A stretch of DNA of 20,829 nucleotides from an uncultured Eubacteriales bacterium (GCA_905199755.1 CAJKHT010000050.1:1-20829), one strand, 5' to 3'. Shown: positions 1-7,605, counted from the stretch's first letter. Program-made: numbers and translations. The notes: generated by a model not told the origin, from the letters alone.

Positions 1-229
1 CAATGTATGCGGTGTTAAACTGCCTGTAACCGTTCGGCTTTAATGTTCCGAATATGTCACGGATAATTTGCTCTTGCCAGTCGATGAGTTCAAACGGTTT
101 CCCCGCCCATGTACCCTTTGTGTGGCAAAGGCTTTCAATAAACATAACCGCATAATCGGCGGCATCTTTATCGTAAACCGATGTTTTTGCCTTAAATTTT
201 GTCGGCTTGTACTTTTTTAGTTTTCTCAA
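1..229 (-). CDS. Phage terminase large subunit, N-terminal part (runs off window)
   Basis: The first 76 residues are visible and the rest lies beyond base 1. They read as the N-terminal adaptor of a large terminase: a run of Lys/Tyr/Pro, then an AADYAVMFIESLCHTKGTWAG stretch, then FELIDWQEQIIRDIFG, the usual lead-in to the Walker A region of phage terminase ATPases. The protein would drive ATP-powered packaging of DNA into proheads. The start is taken as TTG at 229-227 because a strong GGAGGTGA site sits 7 bases upstream and no ATG is available in frame. The gene closes the leftward operon, after the small zinc-ribbon gene. Family assignment is from remembered sequence character; the ATPase motifs are not in the window. 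Confidence 0.8.
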   Translation of the reverse strand, partial: MRKLKKYKPTKFKAKTSVYDKDAADYAVMFIESLCHTKGTWAGKPFELIDWQEQIIRDIFGTLKPNGYRQFNTAYI

Positions 230-287
230 AATCTCACCTCCGCACACGAAAAACAGCCGCATTTCTGCGACTGTCGGTAAATGTTTT

Positions 288-482
288 TTACATACTTGCG
301 TGAATTGTATTTAAAATTTTATCCTGTTCCGCAGTGTCAACACCGATACTTTCAAGTGCCTCCCGTGTTCCGCAATCGGGACATATCGGTGTTTGGTTGT
401 CCGTTCTTGAAATTGCAGGTCTGCCCGTGTATGCTTTTCCGCACCTGGGGCATATGGATGTTCGTGTTATATTCTCTTTCAT
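288..482 (-). CDS. Small zinc-ribbon phage protein (64 aa)
   Basis: A short protein with two CxxC knuckles (ICPRCG and ICPDCG) about 22 residues apart, separated by a Gly/Pro/Ser/Arg-rich linker, which should bind one zinc ion. Proteins of this type are common in Firmicutes siphophages beside the large terminase, but their role is unknown to me. An ATG three codons earlier (491) touches the AAAGGA ribosome site with no spacing. The ATG at 482 has 9-base spacing and overlaps the TGA stop of the upstream cyclotransferase-like gene (ATGA), so translational coupling supports 482 as the start. Confidence 0.75.
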   Translation of the reverse strand: MKENITRTSICPRCGKAYTGRPAISRTDNQTPICPDCGTREALESIGVDTAEQDKILNTIHASM

Positions 483-946
483 TTCAAACATTCCTTTCGG
501 CTCCGTTTGTATGCACTGCGGAGCGTGGTAATATTAAATCCGAAATCTCTGTACCCCTCAAGGCAAGTCCACACATATTGGTTTGACGGAATACCTATCG
601 GTCTGTCCTCGTGCATAATATACACATAAACCTTGCGGCTTCGCACCTTGCCCGTTTTAATGCCTTTAATCGGCAATGTAAATTCCTTTTTGTAGTAAAA
701 GGCGGGATAACCCTCATAGCGGTCGAGTGCCGCCTCGTCCTCGGCTGTGGTTTCCCACGCTGTGACGGGAACGCTTGAACCGTCCTTTGGTTCAATGGTT
801 AGATATGAACCCGTCTTACTGCCCTTAAAAAGCAGTTCGTAATTCGGAATAATCGCCGTTCCGATTATCCTTGCACTCGGACAGCGAAACCGCATTTGAT
901 AGACATTTAAGTTACTTCCGTAGGCAATGTAATATCTTTTATTCAT
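479..946 (-). CDS. Gamma-glutamylcyclotransferase-like (AIG2/GGCT) protein
   Basis: A 155-residue protein of the GGCT/AIG2 fold. YGSNL at residues 9-13 forms the substrate-cradling loop, and RYEGYP supplies the expected catalytic acid (E78). Family members release 5-oxoproline from gamma-glutamyl amines or gamma-glutamyl peptides. Length fits a single-domain family member. A GAGAGGAG site lies about 8 bases before the ATG. It follows a predicted amidoligase on the same strand; this pairing (ligase makes an amide bond, cyclotransferase removes it) recurs in phages and plasmids and suggests a shared substrate. The substrate itself cannot be read from the sequence. Confidence 0.8.
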   Translation of the reverse strand: MNKRYYIAYGSNLNVYQMRFRCPSARIIGTAIIPNYELLFKGSKTGSYLTIEPKDGSSVPVTAWETTAEDEAALDRYEGYPAFYYKKEFTLPIKGIKTGKVRSRKVYVYIMHEDRPIGIPSNQYVWTCLEGYRDFGFNITTLRSAYKRSRKECLK

Positions 947-1025
947 AATGAAAACTCCTCTCGACTTGTTTTTCTACCACCATAAGACCGCCGTAGCGGT
1001 CAAGGCAGGTCTGCGACTATATCCT

Positions 1026-1973
1026 TCAAGCGGCTCTGCCGTTTCTGAATGCTGTGTCTCCCGAAAGTCTTTTTGTAAGAAGTTCCCTTGCGGTTTTGAA
1101 TTCCTCACCGATAAATCCGAGTCTGAGTAACCAAGTTCTCATTGCGTACTTTGGGTTTTCATTCTGCTGTGGTTTCGGACTTGCGGTTTTAACCGTTTTT
1201 GCCATTTGCGAAAGGGCAAGGCAAAGCTGAATGTAGCTTTTAAGCTGTCCTGCGTGCAAGCCGTTTTGCTTGCCGTTTGAGGGTTCATCGAATTGGAAAA
1301 GTCTGAATTCAACCGTGCCTTTGGTAAAGGTTGCGTGGAGGTTCAGCTGATGGTAGCGGCTGTCGTTGTAATGCTGACTTCTGCCGTAGTTTGCTCCGTG
1401 GCTTGTGTACCAAATATCCGCCAAAGCCGACATCATTTTCGGTTTTTTTCTGTTGAGGTTTTTCAAAAAGATGGGGTCAACCGTTCTGCAGTATCTTGCG
1501 GTGCGTGAGCGGTCGATTGCAAGTGCGTTTATCAAAAGTTCCTCGTGGCTTGCCATAATGTTTGCAAGGTTTCTGAGTGTCTGCGGTATGTGTCCATTTG
1601 CACCGATGTGAATGTGAACTCCGCAGCCACAGCTTGCATCGCTTTTTGCACCCGCCTTGCGAAGTTTTCTGATAAGCTCCTGTAAAAGCTCCATATCTTC
1701 ATATTTTAATATCGGTGTTACCATTTCGCATTTTTCGCTATCAATTCCCGCAATGCTCACATCTTTTTGAAATTTCCATTCCCGTCCTTGTTCGTCCCAA
1801 GCAGACCAAGTGCTGTATCCGTTTCGGTCTGCGGTGTCCGAAAACCGTCCCGTTCCGAAATATTCTGCGGCAAGCTTAGCCGCTTTGTCCCGTCTTATAT
1901 TGTTCATCTCGACCTCAACTCCGATGGTCTGCTTTTTCATTTCCGTGATTTTATTTAATGTTTTGTCTGTCAT
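1026..1973 (-). CDS. Phage amidoligase (Amidoligase_2, glutamine-synthetase-like fold)
   Basis: A 315-residue protein with hallmarks of the phage/plasmid amidoligase family related to glutamine synthetase and glutamate-cysteine ligase: IGVEVEM at residues 17-23 (metal-binding acidic strand), GVHIHIG at 118-124, and VEFRLF at 221-226. It is predicted to form an amide bond between a carboxylate and an amine with ATP. The start has a GAGGAGG site 8 bases upstream and its own promoter-like element (2031-2059). The next gene is a GGCT-like protein, which fits a make-and-break amide modification, perhaps of a peptide or a surface component during infection. The function is predicted from family context only. 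Confidence 0.8.
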   Translation of the reverse strand: MTDKTLNKITEMKKQTIGVEVEMNNIRRDKAAKLAAEYFGTGRFSDTADRNGYSTWSAWDEQGREWKFQKDVSIAGIDSEKCEMVTPILKYEDMELLQELIRKLRKAGAKSDASCGCGVHIHIGANGHIPQTLRNLANIMASHEELLINALAIDRSRTARYCRTVDPIFLKNLNRKKPKMMSALADIWYTSHGANYGRSQHYNDSRYHQLNLHATFTKGTVEFRLFQFDEPSNGKQNGLHAGQLKSYIQLCLALSQMAKTVKTASPKPQQNENPKYAMRTWLLRLGFIGEEFKTARELLTKRLSGDTAFRNGRAA

Positions 1974-2030
1974 GATAAATCCTCCTCAAACCCTTGTTCT
2001 GCAAGGCTTTTCTTTAATTTTGTTATACAC

Positions 2031-2059
2031 ATATTACCGTCTTTTCGAGGATATATCAA
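2031..2059 (-). promoter_or_regulatory. Promoter upstream of the amidoligase gene
   Basis: On the minus strand, TTGATA (2059-2054), a 17-base spacer and TAATAT (2036-2031) form a sigma-A-type promoter about 60 bases before the amidoligase ATG. The spacer contains TCCTCGAA, also present in the matching element at 2652-2679. Confidence 0.55.
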
Positions 2060-2077
2060 TACGATTACTACCCAAAG

Positions 2078-2099
2078 ATACACACATATATTTGTGTAT
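2078..2099. repeat. Inverted repeat upstream of the amidoligase promoter
   Basis: ATACACA (2078-2084) and TGTGTAT (2093-2099) form 7-base arms around an 8-base AT-rich centre. It sits just upstream of the promoter at 2031-2059 and downstream of the DUF4314 gene. It could be an activator or repressor site; there is no U-tract to make it a terminator. Confidence 0.35.
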
Positions 2100-2116
2100 A
2101 TTCGGGCGTATTATGC

Positions 2117-2608
2117 TTAGATTTTCCTTATAACATCTTCGCCGTAAACCACATTCAAACCACAGCCGTTATCCCAATCAATCAGCAGACTTCCGATATC
2201 GTCTATACCTTTGACCGTGCCTTTTGTTCCGACAGGCGGTGCTTGCACATCGTCCATCTTCACAAGCTCCACACGGGTGCCGACAGGGTACAGCTTTTTG
2301 ATTTCCGCAATCAGCATATTTTTATTGCCCTCCTTATCGGTTATCCATTTAGCGTTTTTCCAGCCGTCCAAAAATATAACCGCATCGGAAAAACCCGTGC
2401 GGTAATAATGGTCGACTGTTTCGCCGTCAAGCAGTGCATATGCGTTTTCGCATCTGTTTAACAGCTTTTTCTGCTCATCGGAGAGTGTTTTTCTTAAATT
2501 GTCCATGCAGGACTTAAATTTCAGATATGCGTCTTGGAGTTCTGTCGGCTCGGATTTTCCGTGCAGATTCAGCCGTCCCAAAACAAATTTACTGATTTCC
2601 TCGTTCAT
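2117..2608 (-). CDS. DUF4314 protein with helical N-terminal domain
   Basis: A 163-residue protein in two parts. Residues 1-90 are mostly helical (a DUF6809-like region, with KFKSCMDNLRKTLSDEQKK and YRTGFSDAVIFLDGW). Residues about 105-163 form a compact beta domain, YPVGTRVELVKM, then PPVGTKGTVKGIDDIGSLLIDW and GLNVVYGEDVI, which matches DUF4314, an SH3-like small barrel found in phage and mobile-element proteins. Its role is unknown. It is separated from the SLOG gene upstream by about 90 bases holding its own promoter-like element, so it may be expressed independently. Confidence 0.7.
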   Translation of the reverse strand: MNEEISKFVLGRLNLHGKSEPTELQDAYLKFKSCMDNLRKTLSDEQKKLLNRCENAYALLDGETVDHYYRTGFSDAVIFLDGWKNAKWITDKEGNKNMLIAEIKKLYPVGTRVELVKMDDVQAPPVGTKGTVKGIDDIGSLLIDWDNGCGLNVVYGEDVIRKI

Positions 2609-2651
2609 AATATCGTACCGCCTTTCTTTTGGTTAATTTGGTTAAGTACAT

Positions 2652-2679
2652 ATATTACTCAAATTCGAGGAAATATCAA
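2652..2679 (-). promoter_or_regulatory. Promoter upstream of the DUF4314 gene
   Basis: On the minus strand, TTGATA (2679-2674), a 16-base spacer and TAATAT (2657-2652) lie about 45 bases before the ATG. Both hexamers and the TTCCTCGAA in the spacer match the amidoligase promoter at 2031-2059. Confidence 0.5.
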
Positions 2680-2700
2680 GTTCTTTTTGAAATATAAATA

Positions 2701-3054
2701 TTATTCTGCCATTTGCACAAAATCCGGCGCCAAATATATTTTTATCGGTATATTTCTGCGATGGCAGTTATCTATTACAAATTTTGTACCTCTTGATTTT
2801 CCGTCCCAAAACGCAAGCACGATATCTGCGTTTTCGATTATTGTAATATTTCTTTTAAGCGGTGCGCCCCGACCAAAGCGTTCATAGTCCGGCAAAAACT
2901 CCGTTAGCTTTAGTCCGTTACGGTTTGCATATTCTTTTGCAACGGTATCAACACCTCTTGCGCCGCCCGATACAATCTCTGTTGTACCAATCGGAATGAA
3001 CCTTGATAAATCCACATTTGTTATATTTCTTGAACCTATAATAGCTGTTTTCAT
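2701..3054 (-). CDS. SLOG-family (DUF2493/YspA-like) nucleotide-binding protein
   Basis: A 117-residue Rossmann-like protein. GSRNIT at residues 7-12 and SGGARGVD at 29-36 are the paired glycine-rich loops of the SLOG superfamily. A later RNITIIENADIVLAFWDGKS segment and GT.F.ID give the usual C-terminal half. SLOG proteins bind or process nucleotide-derived ligands; in phages the YspA-like type is widespread without a proven function. It is the first gene downstream of the strong promoter at 3104-3132 and therefore under the predicted ribbon-helix-helix operator. Family call is firm; ligand unknown. Confidence 0.8.
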   Translation of the reverse strand: MKTAIIGSRNITNVDLSRFIPIGTTEIVSGGARGVDTVAKEYANRNGLKLTEFLPDYERFGRGAPLKRNITIIENADIVLAFWDGKSRGTKFVIDNCHRRNIPIKIYLAPDFVQMAE

Positions 3055-3103
3055 AAAATTACCTCATTTTTTATGCGTCAAACCTTCGTCATTTCTGCAT
3101 TTC

Positions 3104-3132
3104 ATTATACTACAATGATATAATTTAGTCAA
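3104..3132 (-). promoter_or_regulatory. Strong leftward promoter (SLOG gene and beyond)
   Basis: On the minus strand TTGACT (3132-3127), exactly 17 bases, then TATAAT (3109-3104): a near-consensus housekeeping promoter reading into the SLOG gene. Its -35 box overlaps the first of three repeats thought to be a repressor operator. Confidence 0.75.
3119..3124 (+). promoter_or_regulatory. -10 box of the divergent promoter for the RHH gene
   Basis: A perfect TATAAT on the plus strand lies 33 bases before the ATG of the 56-residue RHH gene. The upstream -35 is poor (CTGCAT/TGCATT around 3095-3101), so the promoter is tentative. It lies inside the spacer of the leftward promoter. Confidence 0.4.
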
Positions 3133-3153
3133 TACTTAGTCAGAGGTGAGTCA
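3125..3153. promoter_or_regulatory. Predicted RHH operator: three TTAGTCA-like repeats at 11-bp spacing
   Basis: TTAGTCA (3125-3131), TTAGTCA (3136-3142) and TGAGTCA (3147-3153) begin exactly 11 bases apart, about one helical turn. They cover the -35 of the leftward promoter, the RNA start region of the divergent promoter and the ribosome site of the RHH gene. Tandem short repeats one turn apart are the typical operator form for Arc/MetJ-class regulators, so autoregulation plus control of the SLOG gene is inferred. Confidence 0.55.
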
Positions 3154-3156
3154 ATT

Positions 3157-3327
3157 ATGAAAGATAATCTTCCGCGTTACACGCTCAGAGTTTCTCAAGT
3201 TTTGCTTGATAAGCTTGCATATATTGCCGAATACGAAGGCAGAACCAAGAACAAGGAACTTGAACAGCTTATAAAAAAGCGCATTGCCGAATTTGAATCG
3301 GAACACGGCACAATAGAAACTCACTAA
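3157..3327 (+). CDS. Small Arc-type ribbon-helix-helix DNA-binding protein (56 aa)
   Basis: A 56-residue protein too short for many gene finders. The order fits one ribbon-helix-helix domain: a beta strand RYTLRVSQ (residues 7-14), helix LLDKLAYIAEYEGR (16-29), and helix KNKELEQLIKKRIAEFESE (31-49). Such proteins dimerise and insert the N-terminal strand into the DNA major groove. An AGAGGTGAG ribosome site ends 6 bases before the ATG. It is the only rightward gene in this part of the prophage, is divergent from the SLOG gene, starts directly after the three-repeat operator, and is closed by its own terminator (3327-3361). Likely an autoregulated repressor; target set is inferred. Confidence 0.75.
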   Translation: MKDNLPRYTLRVSQVLLDKLAYIAEYEGRTKNKELEQLIKKRIAEFESEHGTIETH

Positions 3328-3361
3328 ATACTTCGAAATTATTCGGAGTATTTTTTATTTT
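3327..3361 (+). terminator. Rho-independent terminator of the RHH gene
   Basis: A 10-base-pair stem, AATACTTCGA with TCGGAGTATT (one G-U pair), has a 6-base loop and is followed by TTTTATTTT on the plus strand. It begins within the stop codon of the RHH gene and overlaps the 3' end of the leftward methyltransferase gene. Confidence 0.75.
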
Positions 3362-4814
3362 CCCTTGCGATTCCTGAAAGCACAAAGCATACGCATGGCA
3401 GCGCGACTCCGTTGCCCCACAATTTATACTCTGCCGAATCGGAATGCGGATTTCTAAGCCATTTTATAATCTGCTTATCAGACTTCGGCTTTTTGGATGT
3501 TCCCATTGCTTTTCGGTGTGTTTCAAACACATCTTTCCAAAACGCAATCTCCTCATCGGTGGGGTTTTCCGTTTCAAGGTTTTTACACCAACCGTCCGGA
3601 AAACCTTGCAGTCTTGCACATTCAGTGGGGGTGAGCCTGCGTACTATGTATTCGGCATTATCATCTGTATCATTTATCATCGGCGGGTCTTTATAATCGG
3701 TGGCAACGAGCGTATTTGCAAGTTCCTTTTCGGTATTTGTAAAAAACGATGCTTTTGAACTCGAATAGGTAGGTGCCGCAACAGCGCCCGGTCCTTTTGC
3801 CACCATAGTCGGCTGAACTTCTTGCTCAACCGCAAATGAATATTTCGCATTCTGTCCTTGATTGAAAGCGGCTCTGTCAATTCCGTATGCAACAGCGTGT
3901 TTATCGGTCGCATTGAGTGTAAACGATACATCTTCATTGATCCCGTTGCCTTGCGGACCGTTTTCATCCTTGCGGCCTATCATTGAGCCTTGAACACATA
4001 CTGCCATGCCGCCTTGGTTACATGACGGATTTCCGCAGTTCGCGTCAAGGCATCGTGATGTGTCAGCCTCATAAAAACCGCTGTGCGGATTATCCGATTT
4101 CATGGAATTGCTGTCTTCGGAGCATATTCCGTATACAACCGCAACACCGCCCTGATTGGAATCCGGAGCATTGCCGCCGGTGTCGATTGTTCTTGCAACA
4201 TCGGTTTCATAGCAATTCTGTCTTGCGTTTTTTGTGCCTTCCGAAGTAAACCGCACATCATAGCATTGCTCCACCACAAACGGCTGATTGTTTCCGCCTG
4301 TGCCGTAGGTCGCAATCACTGTAGGTGCAGTATCGAGCGGTCCATTAAATCTTGTATCCTGTCCGTGGTTTTCATAGACAGCCGCTGGAACAGTACCGGC
4401 TCGCAGTGTCGGAGACACTTCTTTTTCAAAACCTATCGACCTTGCTTTTGCCGAATGTTCCGTGCAAAATCCTGCTGATTCCATAACACAGGGCGGATGA
4501 TGCGCCTCGGCACGGAGTGTTGCCGTCACATTTTCGGTAATATCTATCCGATTGCCGCCCTGGTCATTTAACACAATGCCGTTTCTGCCGATAGACACTC
4601 CACAATTAACGCCGAGTGTTGACGATACATCACCTGTCAGACAGCCGTTGTATCCGTCACAGCCTGTCGCTCCAATGCTGTTTTGAGTATCTTCGGCAGC
4701 TCTTTGCCACGGGAAGACGCCCTTCTTAAGATACCCAGGCACGCCCTCCGGCTCAAATAATATTTTTTCGGCACACCCGCCTCCAAAATCTGCGACAAGG
4801 TAGATGCGTTTTCT
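3339..4814 (-). pseudogene. C5-cytosine DNA methyltransferase, 3' part (after in-frame TGA): repeat-rich TRD and motifs IX-X
   Basis: This stretch continues the reading frame of the upstream methyltransferase fragment directly after a TGA (4817-4815). It begins RKRIYLVADFGGG, the second half of motif VIII. A long variable region follows, with about nine units of the form xxVSxTLxA...AV (for example ENVTATLRAE, KEVSPTLRAG, EDVSFTLNAT), presumably the target recognition domain. Motif IX is RRLTPTECARLQGFPDGW and motif X is EYKLWGNGVALPC, near the C-terminus. Everything except the stop codon looks intact. A GTG at 4742 could start a separate 467-residue product, but without motifs I-VII it could not methylate. 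The residue lost at the TGA is probably Arg (CGA to TGA). Confidence 0.8.
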
Positions 4815-6380
4815 TCATTGGGGAACTCCCCAGTATTGAGCATCGAAAACCCGCCATGCGACTGAATAATCGTCTGCCATGATTTCTCCGGCATTCGGCC
4901 ATTTCTCATATCGAGGAATATCAGCTTTGCCGTCTTTGATTTTTGCGATTTCTTCAAGCACGCATCCAAAGTCCTCGCCTTTGTTTGACGAGAACGCTCC
5001 GGGGACATTTTCCCACACGATGTATCTCGGATATTTTTCATTTGTCGCATACCTCATTTCCTTTATAATTCGTATCGCCTCATAAAAGAGGTTTGAACGG
5101 CTGCCGTCCAGTCCGGCTCTTTTGCCCGCAACCGACATATCCTGGCAGTTGTGAACAACTATGCCGTCCGCAATGTAGCTGTTATCGTCTTCAACGGTAA
5201 AGTTATACACGGTTTTAATTTGTTCGGTTTCTGTTATTGATTTTACGGGATACCAGCCGTGCAGATTATCCCTGTGCATACTGCGTTTTTTATTACACAG
5301 TTCAACAACATAATAATCCCTTTGATTTACGGTGCGGCCTTCAATTACGCACTTTGACTGGCTTTTTTGAAAAAATACTGCCGTCGAGTATCCGAGGGAC
5401 TCGCCGAGCATTCTGATACCGAGTGCGAGCTTTTTGGATACGGTTGTAATTCTATGGCGGTTATTATGCTTGTATCCGTCGCTGTCGGAAATTCCGTTCA
5501 GCAAAGCTGTGCGATAATTTGCGGGCATCGAAAATACCCACGCCGGGATTTCTTTTCCGTAGGAATATTTGCCGAAATTCTCGCTTAACCAGTCGCACGG
5601 CAAACGGCCGTTACATTTTATTTTGCAGCAATTATCCTTTTCTTCGACGCTGTATCTGTCCGAAATACATGATACTGTGTCGATTAACTCCTGTAATTTA
5701 TCCTTTGAATCACAAATTAATATCGTGGAAAATTTCTGCCCGAACGGTCTGCCCGGTCTTTGAGAGTCTCTGACCCAACCGTCTCCCAGCCATCTTCCGA
5801 CAAAATAGAAAAACCGCTCCGACAGTTCCGGGAACGGTTTATATCTCTTGTTTGTTGTTTTCGGTATCGGAATGGGCAGACAGTCCGCCGAACACGGCGT
5901 TGCCCAATGCTTTCCGAGCATATCTTCCGCTTTTGTCCATTCGATTTTATTGTTTGAATACGAGTAAATCGGATGGTTCGGAGTACACTCCAAGCCGTAA
6001 TAATTACCTTTCAAAACGACTGTCTTCCCTGATTTGCTGCCGACATCGGTTACTCGTTTCCAGCGCCCTTTATGCGTTAAAACAACATCGCCGATTTTAA
6101 TGTTTTGAATTTCTGTATATCCTTTATCGGTCAGAATCAGCGTATCTGCCGGAAAACACGGACTTCCGAATGTGATAATATCCACAGGCTCAATTTCCGC
6201 ACCGTTTAATTTTGTTATGTCGCCGTAATGCTTTACAAACGGCAGTCTTTTGGTTGTAACCCGTATGGGGAACGGTTCAATCTCGCTTGCCCACACGGGA
6301 GTAATTCCGCACAGCAAGCCGCCGAGCGGAAAACCACCCGAACCGTCAAACAGACTGCCCAGGGTTAAGTTATTCTTCAT
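4815..6380 (-). pseudogene. C5-cytosine DNA methyltransferase, 5' part with intein (ends at in-frame TGA)
   Basis: This 521-codon frame holds the N-terminal half of a phage Dcm-type methyltransferase. SLFDGSGGFPLGG (residues 9-21) is motif I, which binds SAM. FGSP (71-74) joined to CQDMSVAG (412-419) is motif IV with catalytic Cys412. IVWENVPG (453-460) is motif VI, and YWGVPQ (516-521) opens motif VIII. An intein occupies residues 75-411. The frame stops at TGA inside motif VIII (Q-stop-RKR), although the rest of the enzyme follows in the same frame down to 3339. If the stop were read or repaired, the spliced enzyme would be about 676 residues. The start overlaps the adenine methyltransferase gene by 11 bases. 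Truncated before the TRD, the product should be inactive. Confidence 0.85.
5148..6158 (-). mobile_element. Intein with LAGLIDADG homing endonuclease in the cytosine methyltransferase
   Basis: An in-frame 337-residue intein. Block A is CFPADTLILT, starting with Cys1. Block B is ECTPNHPI, with the TxxH motif. The C-terminal block F is VYNFTVEDDNSYIADGIVVHN, ending in His-Asn and followed by Cys as the +1 residue. Between the splicing blocks are two LAGLIDADG helices, FVGRWLGDGW (catalytic Asp at host residue 200) and LLNGISDSDGY (Asp at 301). All splicing and nuclease residues I can identify are present. The +1 Cys is the catalytic nucleophile of the methyltransferase (P-C-Q), so the insertion splits the most conserved spot of the host enzyme. 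The nonsense codon downstream does not affect the intein. Confidence 0.93.
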
Positions 6381-7605
6381 CAGCCGTCACCTCGGAATAT
6401 TTTAAGCTTACACCATCCCTCATTACAGATACACCATCAGCTGTTCCGACCTGTTCGACGTATCTTTTTATGATTACATCGCAGAATTTTTCATCAAGCT
6501 CGATTGTTCTTGCAATTCTGTCGGTCTGCTCACAGGCAATGAGTGTGCTTCCGCTGCCGCCGAACGGATCGAGAACAATGCAGTTGCTCATAGATGAATT
6601 CATAATCGGATATGCAAGCAGGGGTATCGGTTTCATTGTGGGATGATCGCCGTTTTTCTTCGGTTTGTCAAATTCCCATATGGTCGATTCCTTTCTGCCC
6701 GTGTACCATTGGTGTTTGCCTTTCTTTTTCCAGCCGAACAAAATCGGTTCGTGCTGCCACTGATACGGCGAGCGTCCGAGTACAAGGCTCTGCTTTTTCC
6801 AAATGCAAGTACCGGAGAGATAGAACCCTGCATCCTTAAATGCCTTTCTGAAGTTCAGTCCTTCTGTATCTGCGTGGAAAACATAAATGCTTGCATCGTC
6901 TGCCATATGTTTTTCCGTATTTGAAAAAGCGTCAAAGAGGAAGGTGTAAAATTTCTCATCTTCCATATTATCGTTTTTAATCTTCCCGGCACTGCCCTCG
7001 TAGTTGACATTGTACGGCGGGTCGGTGATAACAAGATTAACTTTCTCACCACCGAGGAGTGTTTCGTATGTTTCCGGCTTTGTTGCGTCACCGCAAACAA
7101 GTCTGTGTCTGCCGAGCTGCCAGACATCTCCGAGTTTTGTGATTGTAGGATTCTGCAGCTCCGCAGTCACATCAAAATCATCATCTTTGACTTTATCTCC
7201 GATGGTGTCTTTGAACAAATCATCTATTTCGGCAGCGTCAAAGCCGGTGAGAGATACATCAAAATCTTCTGCCTGCAAATCCGTAATCAAAAGTGCAAGC
7301 TTGTCTTTATCCCATTCGCCGGAGATTTTATTGAGTGCTACATTCAGGGCTTTTTCCTTGTTTTCGTCCATTTCGACAACAACGCACTCAACCTCGGTTA
7401 TGCCCATATCAATCAAAACCTTAAGCCTTTGATGACCGCCGACAACTCTGCCGGTTGTCTTGTTCCAAATAACCGGCTCAACATAGCCAAACTGCTCAAT
7501 CGAACGTTTCAGCTTTTCATATTCCGCATCGCCGGGTTTTAAGTCCTTTCTGGGATTGTAGTCCGCCGGGAGCAGATTTTCCGTTTTCATTTTTTCGATT
7601 ATCAT
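6370..7605 (-). CDS. ParB-N domain / adenine-specific DNA methyltransferase fusion
   Basis: A 411-residue two-domain protein. Residues 1-90 are a ParB/Srx-like nuclease-type domain (LLPADYNPR, then GYVEPVIWN and VVGGHQRLKVL). The methyltransferase part has catalytic DPPY at about 195-198 followed later by SAM-binding FGGSGST at about 348-354, an order typical of beta-class N6-adenine or N4-cytosine enzymes. Phage versions usually act on adenine and modify phage DNA against host restriction. The start at 7605 forms an ATGA overlap with the SAM synthetase stop; an earlier ATG at 7617 would overlap more. It sits between genes for the methyl donor and for cytosine methylation. Confidence 0.85.
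   Translation of the reverse strand: MIIEKMKTENLLPADYNPRKDLKPGDAEYEKLKRSIEQFGYVEPVIWNKTTGRVVGGHQRLKVLIDMGITEVECVVVEMDENKEKALNVALNKISGEWDKDKLALLITDLQAEDFDVSLTGFDAAEIDDLFKDTIGDKVKDDDFDVTAELQNPTITKLGDVWQLGRHRLVCGDATKPETYETLLGGEKVNLVITDPPYNVNYEGSAGKIKNDNMEDEKFYTFLFDAFSNTEKHMADDASIYVFHADTEGLNFRKAFKDAGFYLSGTCIWKKQSLVLGRSPYQWQHEPILFGWKKKGKHQWYTGRKESTIWEFDKPKKNGDHPTMKPIPLLAYPIMNSSMSNCIVLDPFGGSGSTLIACEQTDRIARTIELDEKFCDVIIKRYVEQVGTADGVSVMRDGVSLKYSEVTADEE

Noticed and set aside
4637..5050. A 137-codon frame overlapping the methyltransferase break
   Set aside because: It is in another frame; the correct frame continues through the TGA with motif VIII, so no frameshift product is needed.
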